Positions 1-5,665 of a DNA stretch of 5,665 nucleotides are shown piece by piece. Every line of letters begins with the position of its first letter. Position 1 is the first letter of the stretch. The notes under the pieces are model-generated. The model was not told where the DNA came from. It did no database searches and was given only the letters and a program-made list of their open reading frames with translations. Location: positions 1-5,665 of the forward strand of contig CAMYRF010000074.1 of NCBI GenBank assembly GCA_947296775.1, read 5' to 3'. This DNA comes from an uncultured Mycoplasmatota bacterium (GTDB taxonomy: Bacteria > Bacillota_I > Bacilli_A > RF39 > UBA660). Made by a program: the position numbers and the translations under genes.

Positions 1-1
1 A

Positions 2-874
2 ATAATCATATTAACAAGTATAGCATTATTATTTGTATTAACAACAGGATATGCCACATTTCAAACCAATTTAAATATAACAGCAAAAGGAAATATTAAA
101 ACCAAAGGAATAAAAGTCAGCGATTTAAAACAAAATACAGTAAGCACTGAAGACGGATTATATAAAGACAGTATAGATGAAGAACGTTACATTTATAGAG
201 GAAGTAATCCAGATAATTATATTATGTTTAATGATGAATTATGGAGAATTATTGCAATAGAGTCGGATAATTCATTAAAAATAATGAACAATAAAGATTT
301 AGGAATAGCAATTGCTTGGGATAATGATGCTAATCCAAAATGGGAAACAGCTAGTTTAAATAAATATTTAAATGAAACATACTATAATACATTAACAGAA
401 GAAGCTAAAAAATTTATTTTTACACATACCTTTAATACTGGTAAATTTTATCTTAATTGGGATGAAGATGTTTCTTTAACTTCATTAGAAAAAGACGTTA
501 GTAATGAAAAAAGAGAAAAATGGCAAGGGAATGTTGGCCTATTAAATCCTACTGATTTTATAAAAAGTACCATCGATCCAAAATGTGTAAGTGGTAGAGC
601 AAGTTGGCTTTCTGCAGACGATATGCCATGTAAAAATCAAAACTGGCTATATAAAGAGGGAGAAAACTTCTGGACCATAAACGCCAATGATCCAACAAAT
701 ACAAAATATGAACATAATGGATGGTTAATTCATAATTATTTAGGAGGCTATGAATTGAATGGAAAATATAGCACTCAAGGAGTAGATCTTAAAGCGTATC
801 CAGTTGTGTTTTTAAAACCCGACATCACACTAAAAGGCGAAGGTACAAAAAATAATCCATATACAGTAAACTAA
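2..874 (+). CDS. Surface protein with TasA/camelysin-like export segment and C-terminal ectodomain (5' end missing)
   Basis: The frame is open from the window edge, giving 290 visible residues before TAA; the true start lies upstream. Visible residues 1-18 are a hydrophobic stretch ending in TTGYATF, followed by NLNITAKGNI. This pattern resembles the N-terminus of TasA/camelysin-type proteins exported by SipW-like signal peptidases, so secretion to the cell surface is inferred. An ectodomain follows from about residue 70: an opening strand with WRIIAI (W81), LNKYLNETYYNTL (119-131), NVGLL (177-181), two cysteines (C195, C210), YPVVFLKPDITL near the end and a final NPY motif. The next gene carries the same ordered motifs, so the two ectodomains look homologous. 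The closest family I can suggest from memory is the DUF6273 type, unverified. The Met at 224 is internal: it would discard the export segment and cut into the opening strand. A terminator follows directly. Ligand and function are unknown. Confidence 0.8.
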   Translation: MIILTSIALLFVLTTGYATFQTNLNITAKGNIKTKGIKVSDLKQNTVSTEDGLYKDSIDEERYIYRGSNPDNYIMFNDELWRIIAIESDNSLKIMNNKDLGIAIAWDNDANPKWETASLNKYLNETYYNTLTEEAKKFIFTHTFNTGKFYLNWDEDVSLTSLEKDVSNEKREKWQGNVGLLNPTDFIKSTIDPKCVSGRASWLSADDMPCKNQNWLYKEGENFWTINANDPTNTKYEHNGWLIHNYLGGYELNGKYSTQGVDLKAYPVVFLKPDITLKGEGTKNNPYTVN

Positions 875-902
875 AAATAGCTCAAATGCTATTTTTTCTT
901 TT
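873..902 (+). terminator. Rho-independent terminator after the first surface-protein gene
   Basis: A 9-bp perfect stem (873-881 with 888-896, AAAAATAGC/GCTATTTTT) has a 6-nt loop, TCAAAT. The downstream arm merges into a T-rich run reaching 902. The stem begins inside the TAA stop codon. It separates this gene from the promoter of the next one, which starts 11 nt further on. Confidence 0.85.
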
Positions 903-912
903 AGACATTTCA

Positions 913-941
913 TTGACTTTACATACTAATTACTTTATAAT
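913..941 (+). promoter_or_regulatory. Sigma-A-type promoter of the pilin-like gene
   Basis: A -35 box TTGACT (913-918) and a consensus -10 box TATAAT (936-941) are separated by exactly 17 bp. Transcription would start near 948, giving a leader of only about 20 nt that holds the ribosome binding site AGGTGAGG (953-960), 8 nt before the ATG at 969. The leader leaves no room for a riboswitch, so control, if any, would act at the promoter. Confidence 0.85.
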
Positions 942-968
942 TTAATATAGATAGGTGAGGATGATAAA

Positions 969-2006
969 ATGAATAGAAAAGGGTTTACACTCATTGAATT
1001 AATTGCGGTTATTGTAATTTTGTCCTTAATAGCACTTATTGTTTTTCCGGCAATAAACTCAGTTATTAAAGACTCAAAAGAAAAAGCGTACGAAGAGCAA
1101 AAACAAACAATATTAAAAGCTGCAAAGCAATTGTCATATGAGAATTCAGACATACTACCAGCTGAAACTGATGGTTCAACTGAAACGATAGAACTTGCGT
1201 GTTTGACAATTGGGTGTACAATAAATGGAAAACAAATAAATGGTGGTTACTTAAACGAAGACGAATTAAAAGATCCAAGAAATACAAATAAAAATCTAGA
1301 TGGAGTAGTAGAAATTACATACCATACAAATCAATACCACTATACATACAAAGATAAAACAAATATTACTGCTAAAAACGCAACTGGAAACTGGCTATTA
1401 AAAAATGCTTCATCAAAAGCAGTACTAAAAGCAAACGACAATACATATAAAGGAACAAATGCCAGAAACTATATAAACTTTAGTGGAAGTACATGGAGAA
1501 TATTAAAAATAAATGATGATAAAACAATTACAATAATTAAAAATACTCCAGTAACTAAACTATCTTATGATAATAATGGTATAACAGATTTTGAAAAGTC
1601 AGGTATTAATACATATTTAAATAATACATATTATAATTCACTATCACAAAAAAGTTATATCAAGCCAGTAAAACAATGCGTTGGTAATAGTGATAATCCT
1701 TGTAGCAAAACATACACCGCTAATGTTGGACTATTAACTACCGAAGAATATGTAGAAGCATCAAACGATACAAATTGTAGTATGAACACTCCAAATAATT
1801 GTGTAAATGGAAATTTCTTAATTACAAACGAACCAGAATACACAATGAATTTCATTAGTAATGAAATAATCGCAATAAATAACGGAACACTTACTCCAGT
1901 AGCTCCAAGCACAGTTTTAAACATAAGACCAGTAGTAACTTTAAAAGATACTACAAAAATAACTGGTGGAAGTGGGACAAGTACTGATCCATATCTAATT
2001 GGATAG
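969..2006 (+). CDS. Pilin-like protein with prepilin leader and large C-terminal ectodomain
   Basis: This 345-residue protein starts at an ATG with a strong Shine-Dalgarno. Residues 4-20 hold a prepilin leader, KG^FTLIELIAVIVIL: predicted cleavage after G5, F6 as the first mature residue, and the conserved Glu at mature position 5 (E10). The hydrophobic helix spans about 6-29 and is followed by a charged amphipathic helix (33-57), as in type IV pilins and pseudopilins. A C-X4-C pair (C78, C83) lies after it. From about 167 the ectodomain shares ordered motifs with the preceding gene: NYINFSGSTWRIL, INTYLNNTYYNSL (213-225), ANVGLL (251-256), RPVVTLKD (320-327) and a terminal DPYLIG. Four more cysteines (237, 245, 270, 278) suggest disulfides outside the cell. 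It is much longer than a ComGC-type major pseudopilin, which suggests a minor pilin or adhesin role. No prepilin peptidase, ATPase or platform protein lies in the window. The gene ends at TAG with no evident terminator. Confidence 0.88.
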   Translation: MNRKGFTLIELIAVIVILSLIALIVFPAINSVIKDSKEKAYEEQKQTILKAAKQLSYENSDILPAETDGSTETIELACLTIGCTINGKQINGGYLNEDELKDPRNTNKNLDGVVEITYHTNQYHYTYKDKTNITAKNATGNWLLKNASSKAVLKANDNTYKGTNARNYINFSGSTWRILKINDDKTITIIKNTPVTKLSYDNNGITDFEKSGINTYLNNTYYNSLSQKSYIKPVKQCVGNSDNPCSKTYTANVGLLTTEEYVEASNDTNCSMNTPNNCVNGNFLITNEPEYTMNFISNEIIAINNGTLTPVAPSTVLNIRPVVTLKDTTKITGGSGTSTDPYLIG

Positions 2007-2009
2007 TAT

Positions 2010-2038
2010 TTGAAAACAAAATATAAATATAGTATAAT
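2010..2038 (+). promoter_or_regulatory. Sigma-A-type promoter of the three-gene receptor operon
   Basis: TTGAAA (2010-2015) and TATAAT (2033-2038) are spaced by 17 bp, in the short gap after the pilin-like gene. Predicted initiation is near 2045, followed by the ribosome binding site GAGGTGA (2051-2057) and the ATG at 2062. No terminator hairpin is visible between 2007 and 2009 or within this gap, so read-through from the pilin-like gene could add to expression. Confidence 0.8.
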
Positions 2039-2061
2039 GTTAAAGTATTTGAGGTGATAAA

Positions 2062-2538
2062 ATGAAAGGTATACAAAACTTTATAAAAAATCATAAAAAA
2101 GGAGTAATTGTAGGTAGTATAATATTTTTGATAATTATAATAACATTATTTACAATTTTCTTTATAATTCCATCATTTGGAAGCAATAACTATGGAAACA
2201 GATTAGATGGGATAGAAGATCACAAAATTTCAAATAGTACTATCGATAAAATAAAAGATAATATCGAAGAAAAAGAAGGAGTAACAAAAGTTACTTATCA
2301 TAATGAAGGAAGAATTTTAAACTTTACTATCAAAGTAGATGGTAATACAAAACCAGAAACTGCGAAAGAATATGCAACTGAAATAATAAAAGACATCAAA
2401 GAAAAAGACTTAAAATATTATGATGTTCAAATATTCCTAGACTCTGATGACAATACAAATGATTATCCAACTGCTGGATATAAACATAAAACATCAGATG
2501 ATATAATTTGGGGAAACGTAGGTGGAAGCAGTGAATAA
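2062..2538 (+). CDS. Small bitopic membrane protein with an extracytoplasmic alpha/beta domain, function unknown
   Basis: I do not recognise this 158-residue protein. It has a short basic N-terminus (residues 1-14), one strongly hydrophobic segment (about 15-38, rich in Ile and Phe) and then a polar domain of about 120 residues. By the positive-inside rule the domain should face outside. By eye it alternates as helix (59-72, SNSTIDKIKDNIEE), strand (74-80), strand (84-93), helix (98-116), strand (119-127) and a final strand-like stretch (138-150). Such small alpha-beta-beta-alpha-beta-beta folds often serve in protein-protein contact. It contains no cysteine and no apparent catalytic motif. 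Its 3' end overlaps the receptor gene by 8 nt, so the two are probably translationally coupled and may act together at the membrane. The ATG follows GAGGTGA and its own promoter. Confidence 0.75.
   Translation: MKGIQNFIKNHKKGVIVGSIIFLIIIITLFTIFFIIPSFGSNNYGNRLDGIEDHKISNSTIDKIKDNIEEKEGVTKVTYHNEGRILNFTIKVDGNTKPETAKEYATEIIKDIKEKDLKYYDVQIFLDSDDNTNDYPTAGYKHKTSDDIIWGNVGGSSE
2520..2525 (+). promoter_or_regulatory. Ribosome binding site that decides the receptor start
   Basis: AGGTGG lies 5 nt before GTG at 2531 and resembles the AGGTGAGG and GAGGTGA sites of the two genes upstream. The alternative GTG at 2522 overlaps this site and would depend on the poorer GGGGA at 2510-2514. Start at 2531 also gives a standard MNKKFWIAAF signal-anchor N-terminus, so 2531 is preferred. 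Confidence 0.6.
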
Positions 2539-4561
2539 AAAATTTTGGATAGCTGCCTTTTCAGTATTAATTGTATTAATAGGAGCAGCTTTATTCTTCT
2601 ATTTTACAAAAGAAGATGAAAATGCATTAACAGTTACCGAAAAAAACTGGATTGAAAGTAATAAAAATAAAGTCATAGACTTATCAATACCAAGTGATGT
2701 TCCAGTTTTAAGCAGTAATGGAGAAGGTGTTGTATTTAGTTTTCTAGAATCATTAGAAAAAAATACAGGATTAGATTTTAATAAATTATCTTATACAACT
2801 GGTGAAAAACCATCCAGTGAATATGCTATCGAAATAACAGATAACGTATCAAAAGATGATATCTTAATTTATCAAGATAACTATGCCTTAGTTGCTAAAA
2901 ATAAAATTCAATATAATGCCGCAAGCGAAATAAAAAACATTGTCGTAGGTGTTTTAGAAGGTGATATGGATAAAATAAACAAATACCTACTAGGAAGTAT
3001 AGATGTTACTTATAAACCATACAAAAACGCTGAAGAAATGATTGAAGACATGAAAGCTGATAAAATTGATGCTATGGCTTTACCACGTCTTGAATATCTT
3101 AATGATATTATTAGTAACGATAATATGGCAATAGCCTACAATATAACAGAATACACAAAAGATTATGTATTAAAATTAGGTGATAAAAAAACACTAAATA
3201 ATATTCTAAAAAAATACTACGAAAAATGGTCAAGTGAAAACTTTGAAACAGAATTTAACAAAAGTCTAGCAGAAAATTATTTTGCTATCAATGAAATAGA
3301 TGAAAAAGATCAAGTTAAATTTAGAAGTAAAAGATATAACTATGGATTTGTTTTAAATAGCCCATTTGATATAACAACAAAAGATGGATTAAGAGGTTTC
3401 AACTATAGTTTCTTAAACGATTTTGCAAAAGCAACTAACATAGAATTAAACTATAAAAAATACTCATCAATTGAAAATATGCTTAATGATTTTAATAATA
3501 ACAATCTAGACATAATTTTTGATTATAATGATACTGATAAATACAAAATGGATGTTTATGAAACTGTATCGGTATATGATGAAAAAGTTGCAATCATAGC
3601 CGATGAAAACACTGACATCACAGTTAATTCTGTAAATTCATTAACAGGACAAACCGTAAAAACAACCAAAAACAGTAAAATTGCTAAATATCTAGAAGAG
3701 CATGGTGTTAAAACAAAAACCTACAATAATCTAGGTGATTTAATAAAAAGTCTTAATAAAAATGACATAGCCGCAATTGATTATTATGCTTATGACAATT
3801 ATGTCAGAACAGACTTAAATAAATTTAAAGCGCTTTATACCTTTAATCTTGATGATGAATATACATTTGTAGCTAGAGATATAAATGCCAATAAAACATT
3901 TAATGAACTATTTGATTTCTATTTATCATTTATTGGTGATAAAAAAATAATAAACGATAGTTACAACGAACTATTAAACTATACCAGCAATAATAAATTA
4001 ATTAACACTTTAATCGTATTGTTTAGTGGTGTTATAGTGATTATTGTAGGAATACTTACAGGGAAAATAATCAAAAAACGTAAAGATCATAACTCAAAAT
4101 TATCAAAAACAGAAAAATTACGTTATATCGATAGTTTAACATCATTGAAAAATCGTAATTATTTAAATGACAATGTTAAAAATTGGGATGCTAGTGATAT
4201 TTATCCACAATCAATCATTGTTGTAGATTTAAATAATATTGCATATATAAATGATAACTTTGGGCATACAGAAGGGGATAAAGTTATTGTTGAAGGAGCT
4301 GCTATTCTAATCAATAATCAACTTCCAAATAGTGAAATAATAAGAACAAGTGGAAACGAATTTTTAATATTTATGGTAGGAAATGACGAAAAAACTGTTG
4401 TAACCTATATCAGAAAATTACATAAAGAACTAAAAAAATTGTCACATGGATTTGGAGCAGCAATCGGTTATAGTATGATAACTGATGATATCAAAACAAT
4501 TGATGATGCTGTAAATGAAGCAACACTAGACATGAGAAACAACAAACAAGAATCTAAATAA
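2531..4561 (+). CDS. Membrane receptor with two solute-binding-type sensor domains and a degenerate GGDEF domain
   Basis: With the GTG start at 2531 the protein has 676 residues; GTG at 2522 would add three. In order: a signal-anchor helix (about 5-25), a first SBP_bac_3-like lobe pair (about 35-250), a second (about 264-475, opening YNYGFVLNSPFD and GLRGFNYSFLNDFAKAT), a second membrane helix (about 492-514) with a basic cytoplasmic flank KIIKKRK, and a C-terminal GGDEF domain (about 525-673). The tandem sensor arrangement recalls EvgS/BvgS sensor kinases, but the output here is GGDEF. Conserved GGDEF features remain: DSLT (534-537), the metal-site Asp in VDLNN (D566), IND (573-575) and GH..GD (578-583). 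The signature, however, reads SGNEF (607-611): the first Gly is Ser and the metal-binding Asp/Glu is Asn. No RxxD inhibitory site is present at its usual place. Cyclase activity is therefore doubtful, and a ligand-sensing or GTP-binding regulatory role is inferred. The ligand, perhaps an amino acid or other small molecule, is unknown. It overlaps the gene before it and sits 20 nt ahead of the next. Confidence 0.88.
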   Translation: MNKKFWIAAFSVLIVLIGAALFFYFTKEDENALTVTEKNWIESNKNKVIDLSIPSDVPVLSSNGEGVVFSFLESLEKNTGLDFNKLSYTTGEKPSSEYAIEITDNVSKDDILIYQDNYALVAKNKIQYNAASEIKNIVVGVLEGDMDKINKYLLGSIDVTYKPYKNAEEMIEDMKADKIDAMALPRLEYLNDIISNDNMAIAYNITEYTKDYVLKLGDKKTLNNILKKYYEKWSSENFETEFNKSLAENYFAINEIDEKDQVKFRSKRYNYGFVLNSPFDITTKDGLRGFNYSFLNDFAKATNIELNYKKYSSIENMLNDFNNNNLDIIFDYNDTDKYKMDVYETVSVYDEKVAIIADENTDITVNSVNSLTGQTVKTTKNSKIAKYLEEHGVKTKTYNNLGDLIKSLNKNDIAAIDYYAYDNYVRTDLNKFKALYTFNLDDEYTFVARDINANKTFNELFDFYLSFIGDKKIINDSYNELLNYTSNNKLINTLIVLFSGVIVIIVGILTGKIIKKRKDHNSKLSKTEKLRYIDSLTSLKNRNYLNDNVKNWDASDIYPQSIIVVDLNNIAYINDNFGHTEGDKVIVEGAAILINNQLPNSEIIRTSGNEFLIFMVGNDEKTVVTYIRKLHKELKKLSHGFGAAIGYSMITDDIKTIDDAVNEATLDMRNNKQESK

Positions 4562-4581
4562 CGAAAGGAAGGCTAGAAACC

Positions 4582-5424
4582 ATGAAAAAGTTTTTAAAAA
4601 AAATTTTTGATATTATCATGAAACCAGAAATGATGATATTACCAGGACAACTAGCCTTTTTTATCGTTTTAGCCATTTTTCCATTACTAACACTAATCGG
4701 ATATATTGGTTCAAATATATCACTGTTTTCAAACACATTCGTTTCATTAATGGATAATATACTTCCAACAGATGTAGCCAATATTATAATTCCATTTCTA
4801 AGTCAAAGTAAAATTACAGGAAATGTAGCTTTCTTTATGATAGTTGGTTTCTATTTAATGTCAAATGGTACAAACTCATTAATAGTTACATCAAACGAAT
4901 TATTTGGAATAAAACATGACCCATTTTTAAAAAGAAGAATAAAAGCTTTTTTCATGATAATTCTTTTAATGGCACTTTTCATATTTGACGTTTTAGTACT
5001 TGCATATGGGAATATCATTGTAAAAGAGATTATTAGTCTAGAAATATTCGCCGATGTTTCTGAAAAATTATATAGTATATTTGTATTATTCAAATGGCCC
5101 GTTGCCTTTATTTGCATATTCTGGATTATAAAACTTATTTACTCAATCGCACCAGATGAAAGAATTCCAAGCAAATATATGAATAAAGGTGCACTTTTCA
5201 CCACACTAGGATGGATTATTGTTACAGCCATTTACTCATTATACATATCAAATTTCGCAAATTATCAAATGTTTTATGGTGGGATATCCACCATAATCGT
5301 AATGATGATTTGGATATATTTCCTTTCATATATATTAGTTATGGGGATCGCTATAAACACCGCTGATTATAATCAAATTCAAAAAAATATGCATAAAAAT
5401 CAAAAAGAAGTTCAAAGTAATTAA
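4582..5424 (+). CDS. YihY/BrkB-family integral membrane protein
   Basis: This 280-residue protein has about six hydrophobic segments (roughly 20-44, 82-103, 120-143, 163-188, 203-223, 232-258), matching the YihY/virulence factor BrkB family in length and topology. Family hallmarks are visible: LAFFIVLAIFPLLTLIG near the N-terminus, APDERIPSKYMNKGALFTTL (190-209), the SLYISNFANY block (219-228) followed by YGG, and an IWIYFLSYILVMGIAIN helix near the C-terminus. The molecular role of the family is unsettled; old names as a ribonuclease are not supported, and a transport or envelope role is usually supposed. It starts at ATG after AAAGGAAGG (4564-4572), 20 nt beyond the receptor stop. With no terminator or promoter between them, it is probably co-transcribed with the receptor. 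The C-terminus is a short polar cytoplasmic tail. Confidence 0.93.
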   Translation: MKKFLKKIFDIIMKPEMMILPGQLAFFIVLAIFPLLTLIGYIGSNISLFSNTFVSLMDNILPTDVANIIIPFLSQSKITGNVAFFMIVGFYLMSNGTNSLIVTSNELFGIKHDPFLKRRIKAFFMIILLMALFIFDVLVLAYGNIIVKEIISLEIFADVSEKLYSIFVLFKWPVAFICIFWIIKLIYSIAPDERIPSKYMNKGALFTTLGWIIVTAIYSLYISNFANYQMFYGGISTIIVMMIWIYFLSYILVMGIAINTADYNQIQKNMHKNQKEVQSN

Positions 5425-5425
5425 T

Positions 5426-5573
5426 GGGATACATATTAATTACCAGTATGTATCTTACCCGCAGACTACTAGTACTTAACTCAGTTTAATTGGAACATGA
5501 GCAGTATTAAATGGTAATTTAATCTCCTAATATAAGGCTAGTAGATAGTAAAGTGGCGAAAAGCCACTTTTTT
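5426..5573 (+). ncRNA. Candidate structured RNA (pseudoknotted) or structured 3' UTR of the receptor operon
   Basis: No reading frame of note covers this stretch, yet several helices can be drawn by hand. Hairpin P1 is a perfect 8-bp stem, GATACATA (5428-5435) with TATGTATC (5447-5454), with an 11-nt loop. Eight loop bases, AATTACCA (5438-5445), are exactly complementary to TGGTAATT (5512-5519), which would form a pseudoknot. CTACTAG (5466-5472) pairs with CTAGTAG (5538-5544). Between them CTCAGTT (5480-5486) pairs with AAC-A-TGAG (5494-5501, one bulged A). A competing helix, TAGTACT (5470-5476) with AGTATTA (5503-5509), is also possible. The element ends in a strong terminator. G+C is about 33% by hand count, a little above the flanks. 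No convincing promoter precedes it, so it may be processed from the operon transcript. I cannot assign an RNA family. The structural signal is suggestive, not proven; covariation has not been tested. Confidence 0.5.
5550..5573 (+). terminator. Rho-independent terminator ending the operon or RNA candidate
   Basis: An 8-bp stem (5550-5557, AAAGTGGC, with 5563-5570, GCCACTTT) closes a GAAAA loop, and its 3' side continues into a run of six T (5568-5573). The T-run lies only on this side, so it works for + strand transcripts. It lies about 125 nt past the stop codon of the YihY-family gene, so it would end either that mRNA or a separate small RNA. Confidence 0.9.
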
Positions 5574-5604
5574 GTATATAAGGAAACTTCTTTTTATAAA
5601 ATAA

Positions 5605-5665
5605 TGTATATTAGATGATAAAGTAAAAGATTTAAGCTTAAGAAAATGGGAATGTCCAGAATGTC
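5605..5665 (+). pseudogene. tnpB: TnpB C-terminal zinc-ribbon fragment (truncated at its 5' side, continues beyond window)
   Basis: Reading from TGT at 5605 gives CILDDKVKDLSLRKWECPEC up to the window edge. The KDLSLRKWECPEC part (from 5626) matches the OrfB/TnpB zinc-ribbon module of IS200/IS605-type elements, where a CPxC pair is followed by a DRD motif. That DRD would lie just outside the window. An in-frame TAA at 5602-5604 sits immediately upstream, and none of the roughly 300 residues that precede this module in intact TnpB is present. It is therefore a remnant of the RNA-guided nuclease gene, not a working copy, unless the match is to some other zinc-ribbon protein. The sequence between the terminator (ending 5573) and 5604 shows no recognisable TnpB residues in any + frame. 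Confidence 0.6.

Noticed and set aside
224..874. ATG at 224 as the start of the first gene
   Set aside because: The same frame is open back to position 2 and encodes a hydrophobic export segment plus the first part of the ectodomain, so the Met is internal to a gene cut by the window edge.
961..972. ATG at 961 as an upstream mini-ORF before the pilin-like gene
   Set aside because: It has three codons (ATG ATA AAA) and then TGA overlapping the real start, and sits directly against the ribosome binding site with no spacing. This is a by-product of the GATAAAATG leader.
935..1287. Minus-strand open frames opposite the pilin-like gene, and similar ones at 1655-1924, 4554-4781 and 4851-5117
   Set aside because: They are short, lie antisense to well-supported genes, mirror hydrophobic or biased codons, and lack ribosome binding sites or family features.
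2522..2530. GTG at 2522 as the receptor start
   Set aside because: It overlaps the AGGTGG ribosome binding site that is well placed for GTG at 2531. It cannot be excluded and adds only three residues.
5368..5373. TATAAT inside the end of the YihY-family gene as promoter of the RNA candidate
   Set aside because: No -35 box is found at 16-18 bp upstream and the TG extension is out of place by one base. A single hexamer in AT-rich coding sequence is not adequate evidence.
5426..5573. The structured region as a TnpB guide RNA (reRNA/omega RNA)
   Set aside because: TnpB guide RNAs come from the 3' end of the tnpB gene and the right end of the element. This region lies upstream of the tnpB fragment and no tnpB gene precedes it.
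1..5665. Mollicute genetic code with TGA as Trp
   Set aside because: All Trp codons in the five genes are TGG and no in-frame TGA occurs, so the standard bacterial code is sufficient.
1..5665. tRNA, rRNA or CRISPR array
   Set aside because: No cloverleaf with a TTCGA-type T arm, no rRNA-like conserved block and no regularly spaced direct repeats were seen on either strand.

Overview
The window is an AT-rich stretch (roughly 28% G+C by eye) with strong AGGTG-type ribosome binding sites, sigma-A-like promoters and U-tract terminators. Its proteins are rich in Lys, Asn and Ile. Trp is always TGG and no reading frame contains TGA, so the standard bacterial code fits and the Mycoplasma code does not. 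This points to a low-G+C Firmicutes/Bacilli lineage, plausibly one of the uncultured gut Bacilli related to RF39/Erysipelotrichales. That placement is inference from style and gene families, not from a marker gene.

Layout, all on the + strand. (1) Positions 2-874: the 3' part of a surface-protein gene, with an N-terminal export segment of the TasA/camelysin-like kind and a C-terminal ectodomain, closed by a terminator at 873-902. (2) A textbook promoter (913-941), then 969-2006: a pilin-like protein with a prepilin leader carrying the same kind of C-terminal ectodomain as gene 1. (3) A second textbook promoter (2010-2038), then a tight three-gene unit. It encodes a small bitopic membrane protein (2062-2538), a receptor with two solute-binding-type sensor domains and a degenerate GGDEF domain (2531-4561, overlapping its predecessor by 8 nt), and a YihY/BrkB-family membrane protein (4582-5424). 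(4) Positions 5425-5574: non-coding sequence that folds into an 8-bp hairpin whose loop matches a downstream 8-mer (pseudoknot), plus a long-range 7-bp helix, and ends in a strong terminator. This may be an undescribed small RNA or a structured 3' UTR. (5) Positions 5605-5665: the start of a TnpB zinc-ribbon fragment running off the window.

Read together, the first two genes put a shared extracellular domain on the cell surface through two different anchoring and export routes. The following operon looks like envelope sensing: an extracellular small-molecule receptor with a probably non-catalytic cytoplasmic GGDEF domain, made with an uncharacterised small membrane partner and an integral membrane protein. 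No substrate, ligand or pilus assembly machinery can be identified from this window. The most unusual items are the structured RNA candidate at 5426-5573, the SGNEF active-site degeneration in the receptor, and the reuse of one ectodomain behind two anchor types.
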